DNA from: Rhodospirillaceae bacterium
GTDB taxonomy: Bacteria; Pseudomonadota; Alphaproteobacteria; UBA8366
Length of the DNA: 64,000 nucleotides
Direction: 5' to 3'
Assembly (NCBI GenBank): GCA_002724395.1
Contig: PBOR01000013.1
Coordinates: 73,684 to 137,683, forward strand
The notes under the pieces were generated by a model, which saw only the letters and a list, made by a program, of their open reading frames with translations, did not search any database and was not told the DNA's origin. Positions within the stretch are counted from its first letter, which is position 1; each line of letters begins with the position of its first letter. The position numbers were made by a program, and so were the translations under genes. Positions 1-11,622 of the stretch are shown here, one piece after another.

Positions 1-135
<135 letters not shown>

Positions 136-202
136 TCAATACTTTCGCTTTGTTTCCGCGCGAGTGGAGGGACCTTCCCTCCCCCCAGGAAAATTGACTA
201 TT

Positions 203-1420
203 TTATATGCCGTGGCGCTTAAAAACCAAAGTTGCGTTAGTACCGCCAAACCCAAAGCTATTGGAAACAATGCAATCAAGGTTTACATTGTCTTGACGGT
301 TGCGCGCTATGGGCACGCCCTCAGCGCCAGGGTCTAACTTTTCGATGTTGGCAGAAGCTGATATAAATCGATTTTCCATCATAAGAACCGAATAAATTGC
401 CTCGTGTACCCCGGTTGCACCTAACGAGTGGCCCGTCAAAGACTTGGTGGAACTGATCGTGGGCATATCATCGCCAAAGACTTCTTTAAGAGCTTCAATT
501 TCTTTAATATCACCTACCGGGGTGGATGTACCGTGCACGTTGACGTAATCTACCGGCTCGCTAATTCCACCGATAGCAATTTTCATGCAGCGAACTGCCC
601 CTTCGCCTGAAGGTTGCACCATATCAAAACCGTCCGATGTAGCACCATAGCCTACAACTTCTGCATAAATTGGTGCGCCGCGAGCTTTAGCGTGCTCAAG
701 CTCTTCAAGAACAACGACGCCACCGCCGCCGGCAATGACGAAACCATCTCGGTTTACATCATAGGGGCGGCTGGCCTTTTGTGGCGTAGCATTATAACCA
801 GCCGATAATGCTGGCATGGCATCGAACAAGGACGTCATCGTCCAGTCCAGCTCCTCTCCTCCACCAGCAAACATAATATCTTGTTTACCCCATTGGATGA
901 GTTCTGCTGCATTGCCAATACAATGTGCGCTGGTGGCGCAGGCGGAGCTTATTGAATAGTTTACACCCTTGATGGCAAAAGGTGTTGCAAGGGTGGCAGA
1001 ATTAGTACTCGACATTGTTCTTGGCACCATGTAGGGGCCAATCCGCTTTGGGTTGCGTTCACGGGCGGTGTCCCAAGCGAGCAGCAAATTCTTGGTTGAG
1101 GGGCCACCAGAGCCCATAATCATTCCAGTCGTTTCATTTGAAACATCTGTTTCGCTTAAGCCCGCATCTGCAATGGCTTCTACCATTGCTATATAATTAT
1201 AGGCTGCCCCATCGCCCATAAAGCGTCGAATTTTTCGGTCTACATGGTCATCAATATTAATATTTACTGATCCGTGCACGTGGCTACGAAGCCCGCGCTC
1301 CTTATATTCTTCACAGAATTCTATGCCTGACTTCCCTTCTTTAAGAGAATTGAGCACTTCGCCTTTATTATTTCCTATGCTGGATACAATACCCAGGCCA
1401 GTGACTGCTACGCGTCGCAT
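203..1420 (-). CDS. fabB: Beta-ketoacyl-ACP synthase I FabB
   Basis: A 405-residue condensing enzyme that extends acyl-ACP with malonyl-ACP and, with FabA, makes unsaturated fatty acids. Visible signatures are the active-site Cys in [15 protein letters not shown] and the two His of [12 protein letters not shown] and [13 protein letters not shown], with the C-terminal [14 protein letters not shown]. Length is normal for FabB/FabF. Pairing with fabA immediately upstream (21-bp gap) favours FabB over FabF. The start [14 protein letters not shown] is the standard N-terminus. Confidence 0.95.
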   Translation of the reverse strand: MRRVAVTGLGIVSSIGNNKGEVLNSLKEGKSGIEFCEEYKERGLRSHVHGSVNINIDDHVDRKIRRFMGDGAAYNYIAMVEAIADAGLSETDVSNETTGMIMGSGGPSTKNLLLAWDTARERNPKRIGPYMVPRTMSSTNSATLATPFAIKGVNYSISSACATSAHCIGNAAELIQWGKQDIMFAGGGEELDWTMTSLFDAMPALSAGYNATPQKASRPYDVNRDGFVIAGGGGVVVLEELEHAKARGAPIYAEVVGYGATSDGFDMVQPSGEGAVRCMKIAIGGISEPVDYVNVHGTSTPVGDIKEIEALKEVFGDDMPTISSTKSLTGHSLGATGVHEAIYSVLMMENRFISASANIEKLDPGAEGVPIARNRQDNVNLDCIVSNSFGFGGTNATLVFKRHGI

Positions 1421-1441
1421 TTTGGGTTCCGCAAGCCTTCC

Positions 1442-1969
1442 TTAGGTTGATTCTTGTGGTGTGAACAGGCCAACCCGCATATCTTTGACTTCATAAATGG
1501 GCTTTCCATCGGCCTTAAGGACACCGTCGGCAATGCCCATTACCAATCGGCGCATGATGACGCGCTTCATATTAATATGGTAGGTGATTTTTTTAACGGT
1601 TTTGAGAACTTGACCAGAAAACTTAACTTCGCCTACACCTAAGGCCCGGCCTCTTCCTGGACCGTCTTTCCAGCCTAAAAAGAAACCAACAAGTTGCCAC
1701 ATGGCATCCAACCCTAGGCACCCAGGCATCACAGGGTCACCTTCAAAGTGGCAATTGAAAAACCACAAATCCGGCTTGATGTCCAATTCCGCAACAATTT
1801 CGCCTTTGCCGTAATTTCCACCATCATCTGAAATATGTGTTATCCGGTCGAACATCAGCATTGGTGGTAAAGGAAGCTGAGCGTTGCCAGGGCCAAATAG
1901 CCGTCCATGCCCGCAATCAAGCAAATCTTCCAAGCTGTAACTGTTTTGTTGTTTAAAAGCCAAGGCCAT
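1442..1969 (-). CDS. fabA: 3-hydroxydecanoyl-ACP dehydratase/isomerase FabA
   Basis: A 175-residue hot-dog-fold enzyme that dehydrates 3-hydroxydecanoyl-ACP and isomerises the product to cis-3-decenoyl-ACP, the branch point for unsaturated fatty acids. The catalytic His is in [14 protein letters not shown] and the acidic residue in [14 protein letters not shown]; the opening [18 protein letters not shown] is characteristic of the family. It is the first gene of the fabA-fabB-fabI run. In many alphaproteobacteria irr lies just upstream of fabA; here irr is about 22 kb away. Confidence 0.96.
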   Translation of the reverse strand: MALAFKQQNSYSLEDLLDCGHGRLFGPGNAQLPLPPMLMFDRITHISDDGGNYGKGEIVAELDIKPDLWFFNCHFEGDPVMPGCLGLDAMWQLVGFFLGWKDGPGRGRALGVGEVKFSGQVLKTVKKITYHINMKRVIMRRLVMGIADGVLKADGKPIYEVKDMRVGLFTPQEST

Positions 1970-2065
1970 TTACCGATTTATTCACTGATCCAGCTTGATA
2001 CCAATATCTCACGTGACAGCATAACTCAATGTAAACCTATCAAACGCTGATCTTAGGTACATTGG

Positions 2066-4552
<2,487 letters not shown>

Positions 4553-5719
4553 TTATGCAGCAAACGCATTTGGCGTTTCGGTTAAGCAGGCATCGGATAC
4601 AGCAACGTATTGCGCGCGGTCTCTAAAAGACTCGAACAGGCTGATATCTGTTCCCGTTAGCCAAGCTTGCGCCCCCATCAAACAAATTTCATCGAATAGC
4701 GCGCATCGCCTTTTTTCATCCAGATGTGCGGCCACTTCATCCAGCAACAGCAAAGGAGTGCGGTTTCGTTCTTTGGCCTGCAAACGTGTATCCGCCAGAA
4801 TAATTGCTATTAATAGTGCCTTTTGTTCGCCTGTAGAACATTGATCCGCTGGCAGGCCTTTCTCGGCGTGGTACACGGCAAAGTCACTTCGATGGGGGCC
4901 AGCGGAGGTTTGACTTAATTCACCATCGTGCCTTCGATTAGATTTCAGTAATTCTCCAAAGCGTTGTTCGACGTCTAAGGCTGGCATCTTGTCGAGCCAG
5001 CCCTCAAGCAATCCCTTAGAAGCAACGGCGGCAACTGGGAATTGGCCAGGCGCGGACATTGATGCCTTGGCGACTCGTGCCGCAAGCTCTCTTCGTGCAG
5101 CCGCAATGGCGACGCCACGTTCTGCCATAGTTTTCTCAAGCGTTAAAAGCCAAACATCGTCGCTCGAACCATCTCGTAGAAGGCGTATACGCTCTCGCAT
5201 CGCGTGATTATAGCCCGTGATCCGGCCCGCATGCGCTGGGTCAAAGCCATATGCGAGTCGGTCAAAGAAGCGTCGCCGATTAGAGGCACCCTCTAAAAAC
5301 AATCGGTCCATTTGTGGGGTTAGCCAAACCGCGCTGATATGGTTGGCTAGTGCATTTTGGTTGGAAACATCGACGGCATTGATCCGTACTTTGCGCCGCC
5401 GGTCATCAGTAGCTTCTTGCCCGGTGCCAATCTCTACGGGCCCAATCGGTGTACCAACGGATGCTGCAATACCCCATCCAGTCACACCGACTTCGCCTTT
5501 CTTCGACCGCCGAACTATATTTTCTAATTTGGTGCGGCGTAATCCACGGCCTGGCGTTAGCAATGAAATTGCTTCGAGCAAATTTGTTTTTCCAGCTCCA
5601 TTAGGCCCCGTTAGAACGACGCTTCTGTGATCACTTTCCAACGTTGCCCGTCTGTAGCAGCGAAAATTCGTCAAGGTGATTTTATGAATAGCGATGCGCG
5701 CAGCGTTCTCTGTCGCCAT
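4553..5719 (-). CDS. recF: DNA replication and repair protein RecF
   Basis: An SMC-like ATPase that helps load RecA at gaps. It shows the N-terminal ITLTNFRCYRRA strand, Walker A GPNGAGKTNLLEA near residue 38, and the C-terminal signature/Walker B stretch STGEQKALLIAIILAD followed by LLLLDEVAAHLDEKRR. ATG at 5719 gives 387 residues with the usual short lead before the first beta strand. An in-frame GTG at 5782, directly abutting the dnaN stop, would add 21 residues with no family match. It is co-directional with dnaN and gyrB. Confidence 0.93.
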   Translation of the reverse strand: MATENAARIAIHKITLTNFRCYRRATLESDHRSVVLTGPNGAGKTNLLEAISLLTPGRGLRRTKLENIVRRSKKGEVGVTGWGIAASVGTPIGPVEIGTGQEATDDRRRKVRINAVDVSNQNALANHISAVWLTPQMDRLFLEGASNRRRFFDRLAYGFDPAHAGRITGYNHAMRERIRLLRDGSSDDVWLLTLEKTMAERGVAIAAARRELAARVAKASMSAPGQFPVAAVASKGLLEGWLDKMPALDVEQRFGELLKSNRRHDGELSQTSAGPHRSDFAVYHAEKGLPADQCSTGEQKALLIAIILADTRLQAKERNRTPLLLLDEVAAHLDEKRRCALFDEICLMGAQAWLTGTDISLFESFRDRAQYVAVSDACLTETPNAFAA

Positions 5720-5782
5720 GTTTACCGTCGCACAATCATTCTGGATTGCGCCATGTCCGCAAGATTCCGATGCTCCGCTCAC

Positions 5783-6901
5783 TTAGACCCGCATCGGCAT
5801 GAGGACGTATAGTGCTGTTGGGTCGTCCATATCGCGAACGATTGTTGGGGCGGCAGAGTCTGCCATAACGAATTGCGCCATCGCCCCTTCGATTTGCTGT
5901 GCTATATCAAGCAGATACCGGGCGTTAAACCCGATTTCTATCGGTTCTTGAGCGTAATCAACCTCAATTTCTTCTGACGCGGTCCCACTTTCAGGACTTG
6001 AGGCAGATAAAATGATATTGCCGGGCTCGACGGTAAGCTTGATAGCGCGTGATTTTTCGGTGGAGATTGTTGCGACCCGGTCCACAGCTGCCGCAAAATC
6101 GTCACAATTCACCTCAAGTGTCTTATCGTTGCCGTCGGGAATGACTCGGTCATAATCAGGAAAAGTGCCATCAATTAGCTTTGAGGTAAGGACCACGTTG
6201 CCAAACGCGAATCGAATTTTTGTGTCCGATAAAGATACCTCAACTTCTTCTTCCACCTCGTCGATGAGTTTACGGAGTTCGTTGACCGCTTTGCGCGGAA
6301 CAATAATGCCGGGCATCCCATCCGCGCCATTGGGCAAGGGCATCTCTACACGTGCGAGCCTGTGCCCATCGGTTGCGACAACCCGGAGAACAGAAATACC
6401 GTCAGCATCTGCCTTATGGAAATATATACCATTCAGATAATACCGAGTTTCCTCGGTGGAAATTGCAAACCGCGTACGGTCAATCAGCATTCTCAAGTCG
6501 TTAGCGGGAAGCGTAAAAGCTGTCGGCAAATCCCCGTTAGTCATTTGTGGAAAGTCTGAAGTTGGAAGTGTCTGCAATGTAAAGCGGGACCGGCCAGATT
6601 TTAGAACCAATTCATCTTTTCCACCGCTCGCGTCGAGCTCAATTTGCGCCCCCTCAGGTAGTTTGCGAACAATATCATAAAGAGTATGAGCAGGGGCTGT
6701 CGTTGCACCGCCGTTCTCGGATGCCGATACTACGGATTCTATAATGGCTAGATCCATATCTGTTGCGGTCAAAGCCAATTTATTATCTTCGGCTAAAAAA
6801 TGCACATTCGACAAAATGGGAATGGTGTTGCGTCTTTCGACAACGCTCTGCACATGGTTCAAGGATCGTAGCAGTGCTGTGCGTTCAATTGTCAGTTTCA
6901 T
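5783..6901 (-). CDS. dnaN: DNA polymerase III sliding clamp (beta subunit)
   Basis: A 372-residue protein that forms the ring clamp tethering DNA polymerase III to DNA. It has the usual length and the three-fold repeated clamp architecture. The start MKLTIERTALLRSLNHVQSV and the C-terminus ALYVLMPMRV are typical, and internal EETRYYLNGIYFH and VATDGHRLARVEM match the family. It sits between dnaA (258-bp gap with a near-consensus DnaA box) and recF. Confidence 0.97.
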   Translation of the reverse strand: MKLTIERTALLRSLNHVQSVVERRNTIPILSNVHFLAEDNKLALTATDMDLAIIESVVSASENGGATTAPAHTLYDIVRKLPEGAQIELDASGGKDELVLKSGRSRFTLQTLPTSDFPQMTNGDLPTAFTLPANDLRMLIDRTRFAISTEETRYYLNGIYFHKADADGISVLRVVATDGHRLARVEMPLPNGADGMPGIIVPRKAVNELRKLIDEVEEEVEVSLSDTKIRFAFGNVVLTSKLIDGTFPDYDRVIPDGNDKTLEVNCDDFAAAVDRVATISTEKSRAIKLTVEPGNIILSASSPESGTASEEIEVDYAQEPIEIGFNARYLLDIAQQIEGAMAQFVMADSAAPTIVRDMDDPTALYVLMPMRV

Positions 6902-7063
6902 TGCTGTATGTGTCTCTTACCAATAGTAAATGCGGGAAGAACTCTGTCCCTAAATTTTTGATTATACCGGACCAATTTGCCTAAAACTAATTCTCATGTT
7001 CCGATACGGAAATGATTTCAGATTATAGCATAGACAAAATACGACTGCAGCAAATTTAGGGAT

Positions 7064-7072
7064 TTACCCACA
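7064..7072 (+). promoter_or_regulatory. Near-consensus DnaA box in the dnaA-dnaN gap
   Basis: TTACCCACA differs from the strict DnaA box TTATCCACA at one position. It lies in the 258-bp AT-rich gap downstream of dnaA and upstream of dnaN. It is the only match of this quality I found in the gap, so it may be a regulatory DnaA site for dnaN or one element of an origin. A single 8/9 match is weak evidence. Confidence 0.35.
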
Positions 7073-7159
7073 AATGCCGATTATGTCTATGGTGTTGAAA
7101 AAGTTGAAAGAAAGGATCAGGTTTGCTGATCTGCGAATGATAGCTCGAATTTCCGTTTT

Positions 7160-8515
7160 TTAGCCCTCTAACATACGTCGCAGCAGCTCAATGTCCTCTG
7201 CAAACGTATTATCGGTTGCGCGCAATTCTTCGATCTTTCGAACCGCGTGCATTACCGTGGTATGATCTCGGCCGCCGAATTTTCGACCAATTTCAGGCAA
7301 GGAGCGTGATGTCAGTTGCTTAGATAAGTACATGGCTACCTGGCGGGGTCTGGCTACCGCGCGCGCGCGCCGCGCTGAATACATTTCTGATTGGCGAATA
7401 TTATAATGTTCCGATACCCGCTTTTGAATTTCTTCAATAGTAACCCTGCGGTCATTAGCACGCAAAATATCATGAAGAACTTCTTGAGTACCTTCGAGAC
7501 TGACTTGTCGACCGACGAGATTAGCGTAAGCCACAATGCGATTGAGTGCACCTTCTAATTCGCGCACATTTGATGTAATTTTGTGTGCCAGAAACTCCAT
7601 GACCTTAGGTGGAATTTCCACCTCAAGCTGTTCCGCTTTCACTTGAAGGATGCCGAGGCGTAGTTCGTAAGTGGTTGGGTGAATGTCGGCCACTAAGCCC
7701 CAACCCAGTCGTGATTTCATTCGGTCTTCCATACCCTCAAGGTCGTTTGGTGATTTATCTGCTGAAACGATGACTTGATGGTTTTGGTCGACTAGTGCGT
7801 TAAAGGTATGGAAAAATTCTTCCTGGGTGTTGTCTTTACCCGCTATAAACTGCACGTCATCAATCATAAGAACATCGACGCTGCGGAATTGGTCCTTGAA
7901 GGAAACGGTATCTTTGTAGCGAAGCGCTCGGATGAACTGGTACATGAATTTTTCGGCGGATAGATAAATTACGTGACGTTCCGGATTGCGCTTGCGAATA
8001 TGCCAGGCAATGGCATGCATGAGATGGGTTTTTCCAAGACCAACGCCGCCATACAAAAACAATGGATTGAATGGAACAGTTTCAGCTTCCGCAACACGAC
8101 GCGCTGCGGCAAAGGCTAGTTCGTTTGGTTTGGCGACAATAAAATTGTCGAAGGTGAATCGCGGATCGAGCGGCGCGCTAATATCGTCTTGTTGGCGAAC
8201 CACCTGATTAGCTGGTTCGTGAATGAGGGTCGCCGCTTGATTCTCGACAACTTGAGCAGCAGCACTGCCCTCTAGCAAAATATCTACTTTCTTGACGTTG
8301 CTATTCTCACTGGCCCACAGGTTGACCAGCCTTTCGCCATATTGTGCCTCCACCCAGTCCCGCATGAAGCGCGTAGGCACTGAAAGCTGAACAGATTCGC
8401 CAGAGAGCCCACTTAAAGTTAATGGTTTAAGCCAACTTCTGTATGCAGCTTCACCATATTCCGCACGCAGTCGGCTCCGAACTCGAGCCCATTGACCGGG
8501 CAAACTATCAATCAT
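7160..8515 (-). CDS. dnaA: Chromosomal replication initiator DnaA
   Basis: A 451-residue AAA+ initiator that binds DnaA boxes and opens the origin. Domain I is at residues 1-80. The AAA+ module has Walker [12 protein letters not shown] (about 155-165) and Walker [11 protein letters not shown] (215-224). The C-terminal DNA-binding domain carries [19 protein letters not shown] at 8515 follows a purine-rich ribosome binding site, plus-strand ctcttcccc at 8522-8530, part of which can pair into a hairpin (see the leader entry). First gene of the dnaA-dnaN-recF-gyrB run, downstream of rpsT. Confidence 0.97.
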   Translation of the reverse strand: MIDSLPGQWARVRSRLRAEYGEAAYRSWLKPLTLSGLSGESVQLSVPTRFMRDWVEAQYGERLVNLWASENSNVKKVDILLEGSAAAQVVENQAATLIHEPANQVVRQQDDISAPLDPRFTFDNFIVAKPNELAFAAARRVAEAETVPFNPLFLYGGVGLGKTHLMHAIAWHIRKRNPERHVIYLSAEKFMYQFIRALRYKDTVSFKDQFRSVDVLMIDDVQFIAGKDNTQEEFFHTFNALVDQNHQVIVSADKSPNDLEGMEDRMKSRLGWGLVADIHPTTYELRLGILQVKAEQLEVEIPPKVMEFLAHKITSNVRELEGALNRIVAYANLVGRQVSLEGTQEVLHDILRANDRRVTIEEIQKRVSEHYNIRQSEMYSARRARAVARPRQVAMYLSKQLTSRSLPEIGRKFGGRDHTTVMHAVRKIEELRATDNTFAEDIELLRRMLEG

Positions 8516-8526
8516 TTAACGCTCTT

Positions 8527-8548
8527 CCCCAACGGGGCATGAAGCCCC
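8527..8548 (-). promoter_or_regulatory. Two mutually exclusive hairpins in the dnaA 5' leader
   Basis: Reading the transcript strand, GGGGC-TTCAT-GCCCC (8548 to 8534) and CCCC-GTT-GGGG (8537 to 8527) share the same CCCC. The second hairpin takes in the GGGG that begins the dnaA ribosome binding site GGGGAAGAG, 6 nt before the ATG. Forming the first hairpin would leave that site free. An upstream T-run (plus-strand aaaaaatt) precedes the pair. The geometry is seen in the sequence; a regulatory role is inference. Confidence 0.35.
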
Positions 8549-8959
8549 TAAAAAATTATCCCAACGTCAAATGATGACCATTAGTCTAGCGAACAAACCT
8601 CCTATAACAGCCGGTTTGTCGCAAGGTCTTGAGAATCAGCGGGCTACCTTTCCGCACTAAAAGATCGCATTACAATATGCACCGAAAATAATGGTGCTCA
8701 AGCATGATTGGCTAGCGTATTACGTATGCAATCTGATATTATGAAACAATGTTCCGTAGGTCATTTTTTTATTTTTTGGAACATGCGAATACATTTTCTG
8801 CCCCATGATGACGGGTTGATTCTCGATGGCCTCCCTGACGGATAGCGACACTACTCTAACCACGCCTCATTTTGTCTGCAATGGGATTCACAGAAATTCA
8901 GCAAAAGAATCATAAATAAATTAGTTGACATGTACGTGTTGGCAAAATTGCCACCGAAA

Positions 8960-8997
8960 TTTCTGGAGTGGCGGAATTTTTTGGGCCACTTCAGAAA
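8960..8997. terminator. Strong 13-bp stem-loop downstream of rpsT
   Basis: The arms TTTCTGGAGTGGC (8960-8972) and GCCACTTCAGAAA (8985-8997) pair along all 13 positions with one G-T wobble, around a 12-nt T-rich loop. On the rpsT strand it is followed only by a short TTT, so it is an imperfect intrinsic terminator. It may instead stabilise the rpsT 3' end or belong to a structured RNA. Confidence 0.4.
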
Positions 8998-9060
8998 GAA
9001 ACCGAGTGTTTAAGATGTGTCTCGGCATTACCTGCGGCTAGATGACGAGCGACTCGGGAA

Positions 9061-9077
9061 CCGATTCTGGGAATCGG
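9061..9077. terminator. Hairpin immediately after the rpsT stop
   Basis: CCGATTC-TGG-GAATCGG is a perfect 7-bp stem with a 3-nt loop starting 8 nt after the rpsT stop codon. An A/T run lies between the stop and the stem. No T-run follows on the rpsT strand; on the plus strand AAAATTTTTT follows, so it would terminate plus-strand transcription better. Terminator or mRNA-end stabiliser. Confidence 0.4.
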
Positions 9078-9085
9078 AAAATTTT

Positions 9086-9349
9086 TTATGCTAGCGCGCG
9101 GATATTCTTATTAAGACGGGACAGCTTTCGTGCCACCGTATTTTTGTGGAAGACGCCCTTTGTCACGCCACGATGGAATTCTGGCATAGCAGCCTTGAAG
9201 GCAGCCTGCGCTTCCTCCTTATCGCCCCGTGTGATGGCTTCCTCAACCTTGCGAATGTAGGTCCGGATGCGGTTTGTGCGCGCGCTATTTCTCTCTTTGC
9301 GACGCTCAGATTGACGCACGCGCTTGCGTGCAGAAACAGTATGAGCCAT
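9086..9349 (-). CDS. rpsT: 30S ribosomal protein S20
   Basis: An 87-residue basic protein of the small ribosomal subunit that binds 16S rRNA early in assembly. The start MAHTVSARKRVRQSERRKER and the C-terminus HKNTVARKLSRLNKNIRAL are diagnostic. The open frame extends 34 codons further upstream without family similarity, so ATG at 9349 is the start. It lies upstream of dnaA on the same strand, a conserved alphaproteobacterial neighbourhood. Confidence 0.97.
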   Translation of the reverse strand: MAHTVSARKRVRQSERRKERNSARTNRIRTYIRKVEEAITRGDKEEAQAAFKAAMPEFHRGVTKGVFHKNTVARKLSRLNKNIRALA

Positions 9350-9463
9350 TGTAAAACCTGATAAAATTAGTTGAGTACGCCGAGTTCTAGTCTCAAGCAG
9401 CGGCTTATAGACCGCTGCCCTAGTATCGTCAAGCGCAAGAGTAGCTCCCAACAGGAGCAGAAA

Positions 9464-10240
9464 TTAGCAATTCGTAAATTTTGGTTTCCGTTTTTCCACA
9501 AATGCTTTCATGCCTTCTTTCTGGTCGTCGGTCGCAAACAACGAATGGAATGCCCTGCGTTCGAAAAGTAGCCCTTCTGAGAGGGTCGTTTCGTAAGCAC
9601 GATTGACCGCCTCTTTTGCCATCATTGAAATGGGACGAGACATGGATGCGATCTTTTTTGCTGTTTTTATTGCGTCGTCTAATAGCTGATCCGCAGGTAC
9701 AATTCGGCTAACGAGACCAGCGTACTCAGCTTCTTCTGCATCCATCATGCGGCCGGTGAGGCACATTTCCATGGCTTTCGCTTTTCCAATAGTGCGGACT
9801 AGCCTTTGTGTACCGCCAGCGCCAGGTATGGCGCCGATGGTAATTTCTGGCTGGCCGAATTTTGCCGTTTCATCAGCAAGAATGATGTCACACATCATGG
9901 CAATTTCGCACCCGCCGCCAAGTGCGTAACCGGCTACAGCGGCCACGACCGGTTTGCGACAAGTGGAAACGCGTTCCCAACCTTCAGTTATGAAATTGCT
10001 TAAATATACGTCCATGTAGGTTTTATCGTACATTTCTTTTATGTCGGCCCCCGCGGCGAATGCTTCCTTAGAACCGGTGATGACAATTGCGCCAATGGCA
10101 TTGTTATCTTCATACCCATTAAGAGCATGGTCCAGTTCCTTGATGAGTGACTCGCAAAGAGCGTTTAGCGCTTTAGGACGATTAAATTTGATAAGCCCAA
10201 CCGGCCCGCGTATTTCCGTAATAATATGTTCGTAGGACAT
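9464..10240 (-). CDS. Enoyl-CoA hydratase
   Basis: A 258-residue crotonase-fold enzyme that hydrates 2-enoyl-CoA to 3-hydroxyacyl-CoA in beta-oxidation. The oxyanion-hole and catalytic regions are [25 protein letters not shown] (first catalytic Glu) and [20 protein letters not shown] (second catalytic Glu). Both Glu residues are present, so hydratase activity rather than isomerase-only is expected. It sits between rpsT and a small secreted protein, as in many alphaproteobacteria. The natural chain-length preference cannot be read from sequence. Confidence 0.92.
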   Translation of the reverse strand: MSYEHIITEIRGPVGLIKFNRPKALNALCESLIKELDHALNGYEDNNAIGAIVITGSKEAFAAGADIKEMYDKTYMDVYLSNFITEGWERVSTCRKPVVAAVAGYALGGGCEIAMMCDIILADETAKFGQPEITIGAIPGAGGTQRLVRTIGKAKAMEMCLTGRMMDAEEAEYAGLVSRIVPADQLLDDAIKTAKKIASMSRPISMMAKEAVNRAYETTLSEGLLFERRAFHSLFATDDQKEGMKAFVEKRKPKFTNC

Positions 10241-10350
10241 TTTAAAAATCCCCCTAGCAGCGTGAGTTAAGATCTTTAGTTTCGTTGCTGTTTCCGCCCT
10301 AGGCTGGACTTGACGCAGCCACGGTTATAAATCCGCGATCTATCGCCTAA

Positions 10351-10707
10351 TTATTTTTTAGGAGTTAAGATAAATCTTACTGTCAGGTCGCCATCTTGAC
10401 CAGTATATCCGATTCGCAGTCGTTCGCCATCTCGACTGAATTCCTGGTTGCCTAAACTTTCCCAGCCCAGCTGCGGTAGCGTCGAACGGTAAAACCGCTC
10501 TACAGCAGTTCGTGTGACACTGCCGGCTGCATAGCCTTCTACAATCCTGCCTCCAGGCGTGTCGAATACGAGATCTTGGCTTTGGACTTGTGCCATGCCA
10601 CGCATAACCGGCACATCATCGAAGCCGGTCAAAAACTCGCTAGCTTTGGCCGATACGGCTGTGAATACTAAAATTGTTGAGAAAATTATCGTTATTATTC
10701 GCATCAT
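10351..10707 (-). CDS. Small secreted protein of unknown function downstream of mutM
   Basis: A 118-residue protein with a clear Sec signal peptide (MMRIITIIFSTILVFTAVSA then KAS), so probably periplasmic. The mature part begins EFLTGFDDVPVMRGM and contains FDTPGGRIVEGYAAGSVT and FYRSTLPQLGW, suggesting a small alpha/beta domain. No enzyme motif is visible. It lies 13 bp after the mutM stop and is probably co-transcribed with it. I recognise the pattern as a conserved hypothetical of this neighbourhood but not a function. Confidence 0.8.
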   Translation of the reverse strand: MMRIITIIFSTILVFTAVSAKASEFLTGFDDVPVMRGMAQVQSQDLVFDTPGGRIVEGYAAGSVTRTAVERFYRSTLPQLGWESLGNQEFSRDGERLRIGYTGQDGDLTVRFILTPKK

Positions 10708-10720
10708 TAAGAATATTTAG

Positions 10721-11575
10721 TTATCGTTGCCATTTTGTGCAATAGAAGGTCGATCGTCCAGACTGCACAATCCGTTTTACCCCATTAGGACAGCAGCGAT
10801 TGATCCCACGTTCCGATGGCATAGCGCTGCATTGTTTCCCCTCGCGTCCATATACATCCCACTGCTTTTGAAAATATCCTAATTCTCCGTTGGTTTGAAC
10901 ATAATCTCGTAAACTAGAACCGCCGGCAGCAATAGCTTCGGAGAGCACCTCCTTGATGGCAGTAACTAATCTCTTGGATCTTACACCTGGTATTGTGTAG
11001 GCAAGACGTCGAGGCGAAATGCGTGCGCGAAAGAGCGCCTCGCATGCGTATATATTACCCAGCCCCGCAACAATTTTTTGGTCAAGCAGAGCCGTTTTTA
11101 TCGGCATGCGCCTGCCTTTGAGCTTCTTATTGAGCGAAGCAATATTGAAATCATCGGATAACGGTTCCGAGCCAAGGTGCCTTAACATTGGGTGGTTAGA
11201 GAGCTGTTCAAGGGGCACCAAATCCATGAAACCAAATCTTCGTGGGTCGCAGAAGCGAATGGTTGTGTCGTCGTCTGTAATAAACTCAATATGGTCATGT
11301 CGACCCGCGGGTGGGGCCGCTTCTGGATACAGAATCATTCTTCCTGACATGCCGAGATGGATGATCAACACAATATTTATGTTTAATCTGATTAAGATGT
11401 ATTTTGCGCGGCGTTTGACCGAAAGGACCTTGGCGCCTTTGAGTGTGTCTGCAAAACCCGCTGGTAAGGAAAACCGAAGATCGAGACGACGTTGGATAAC
11501 AACTTTGAGCCTTCGCCCTTCCATTATTGGCCGCAAGCCAGCACAAACAGTTTCTACTTCTGGTAATTCAGGCAT
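10721..11575 (-). CDS. mutM: Formamidopyrimidine-DNA glycosylase with a degenerate zinc finger
   Basis: A 284-residue base-excision enzyme that removes 8-oxoguanine and cleaves the abasic site. The start is fixed by the catalytic MPELPEVETV, where Pro2 is the nucleophile; six upstream in-frame codons are excluded. The H2TH region has DQKIVAGLGNIYACEALFRA. The C-terminal zinc finger is abnormal: the first CxxCG knuckle is interrupted by extra residues (KQCSAMPSERGINRCCPNG) and the last Cys is Trp (FYCTKWQR rather than FYCPxCQR). The frame stays open with normal codons, so this is not an obvious frameshift. Divergent from ubiE. Confidence 0.92.
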   Translation of the reverse strand: MPELPEVETVCAGLRPIMEGRRLKVVIQRRLDLRFSLPAGFADTLKGAKVLSVKRRAKYILIRLNINIVLIIHLGMSGRMILYPEAAPPAGRHDHIEFITDDDTTIRFCDPRRFGFMDLVPLEQLSNHPMLRHLGSEPLSDDFNIASLNKKLKGRRMPIKTALLDQKIVAGLGNIYACEALFRARISPRRLAYTIPGVRSKRLVTAIKEVLSEAIAAGGSSLRDYVQTNGELGYFQKQWDVYGREGKQCSAMPSERGINRCCPNGVKRIVQSGRSTFYCTKWQR

Positions 11576-11622
11576 AGTTTCCAGTTCTAGCAAACGTGGA
11601 GGCGGTGCGCTATCGTTCGATT

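Larger units (their letters stand above)
8516..9085. other. Stem-loop-rich 570-bp gap between rpsT and dnaA
   Basis: No gene is supported here. The gap must hold the dnaA promoter and the rpsT 3' region. Inverted repeats seen: CGAG-CGA-CTCG (9046-9056), CCGAG with CTCGG (9002-9025), 13-nt arms at 8960-8972 and 8985-8997 with one G-T pair, TGGCAA-AA-TTGCCA (8940-8953), and ATGTTCC/GGAACAT flanking a T-rich spacer (8749-8784). Only poor DnaA-box-like words occur (TTATCCCAA at 8556-8564, GGATTCACA near 8884), so I do not call it an origin. Confidence 0.5.

Noticed and set aside
5720-5782. 21-residue N-terminal extension of RecF from GTG 5782
   Set aside because: Residues before MATENAARIAIHK have no counterpart in RecF; the short form has normal length.
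8516-9085. Replication origin call
   Set aside because: Only poor DnaA-box-like words are present and I cannot compute skew, so structure alone is reported.
10721-11575. Frameshift as the cause of the odd MutM C-terminus
   Set aside because: The segment RIVQSGRSTFYC after the insertion is in the same frame as the upstream part, so no net shift exists.
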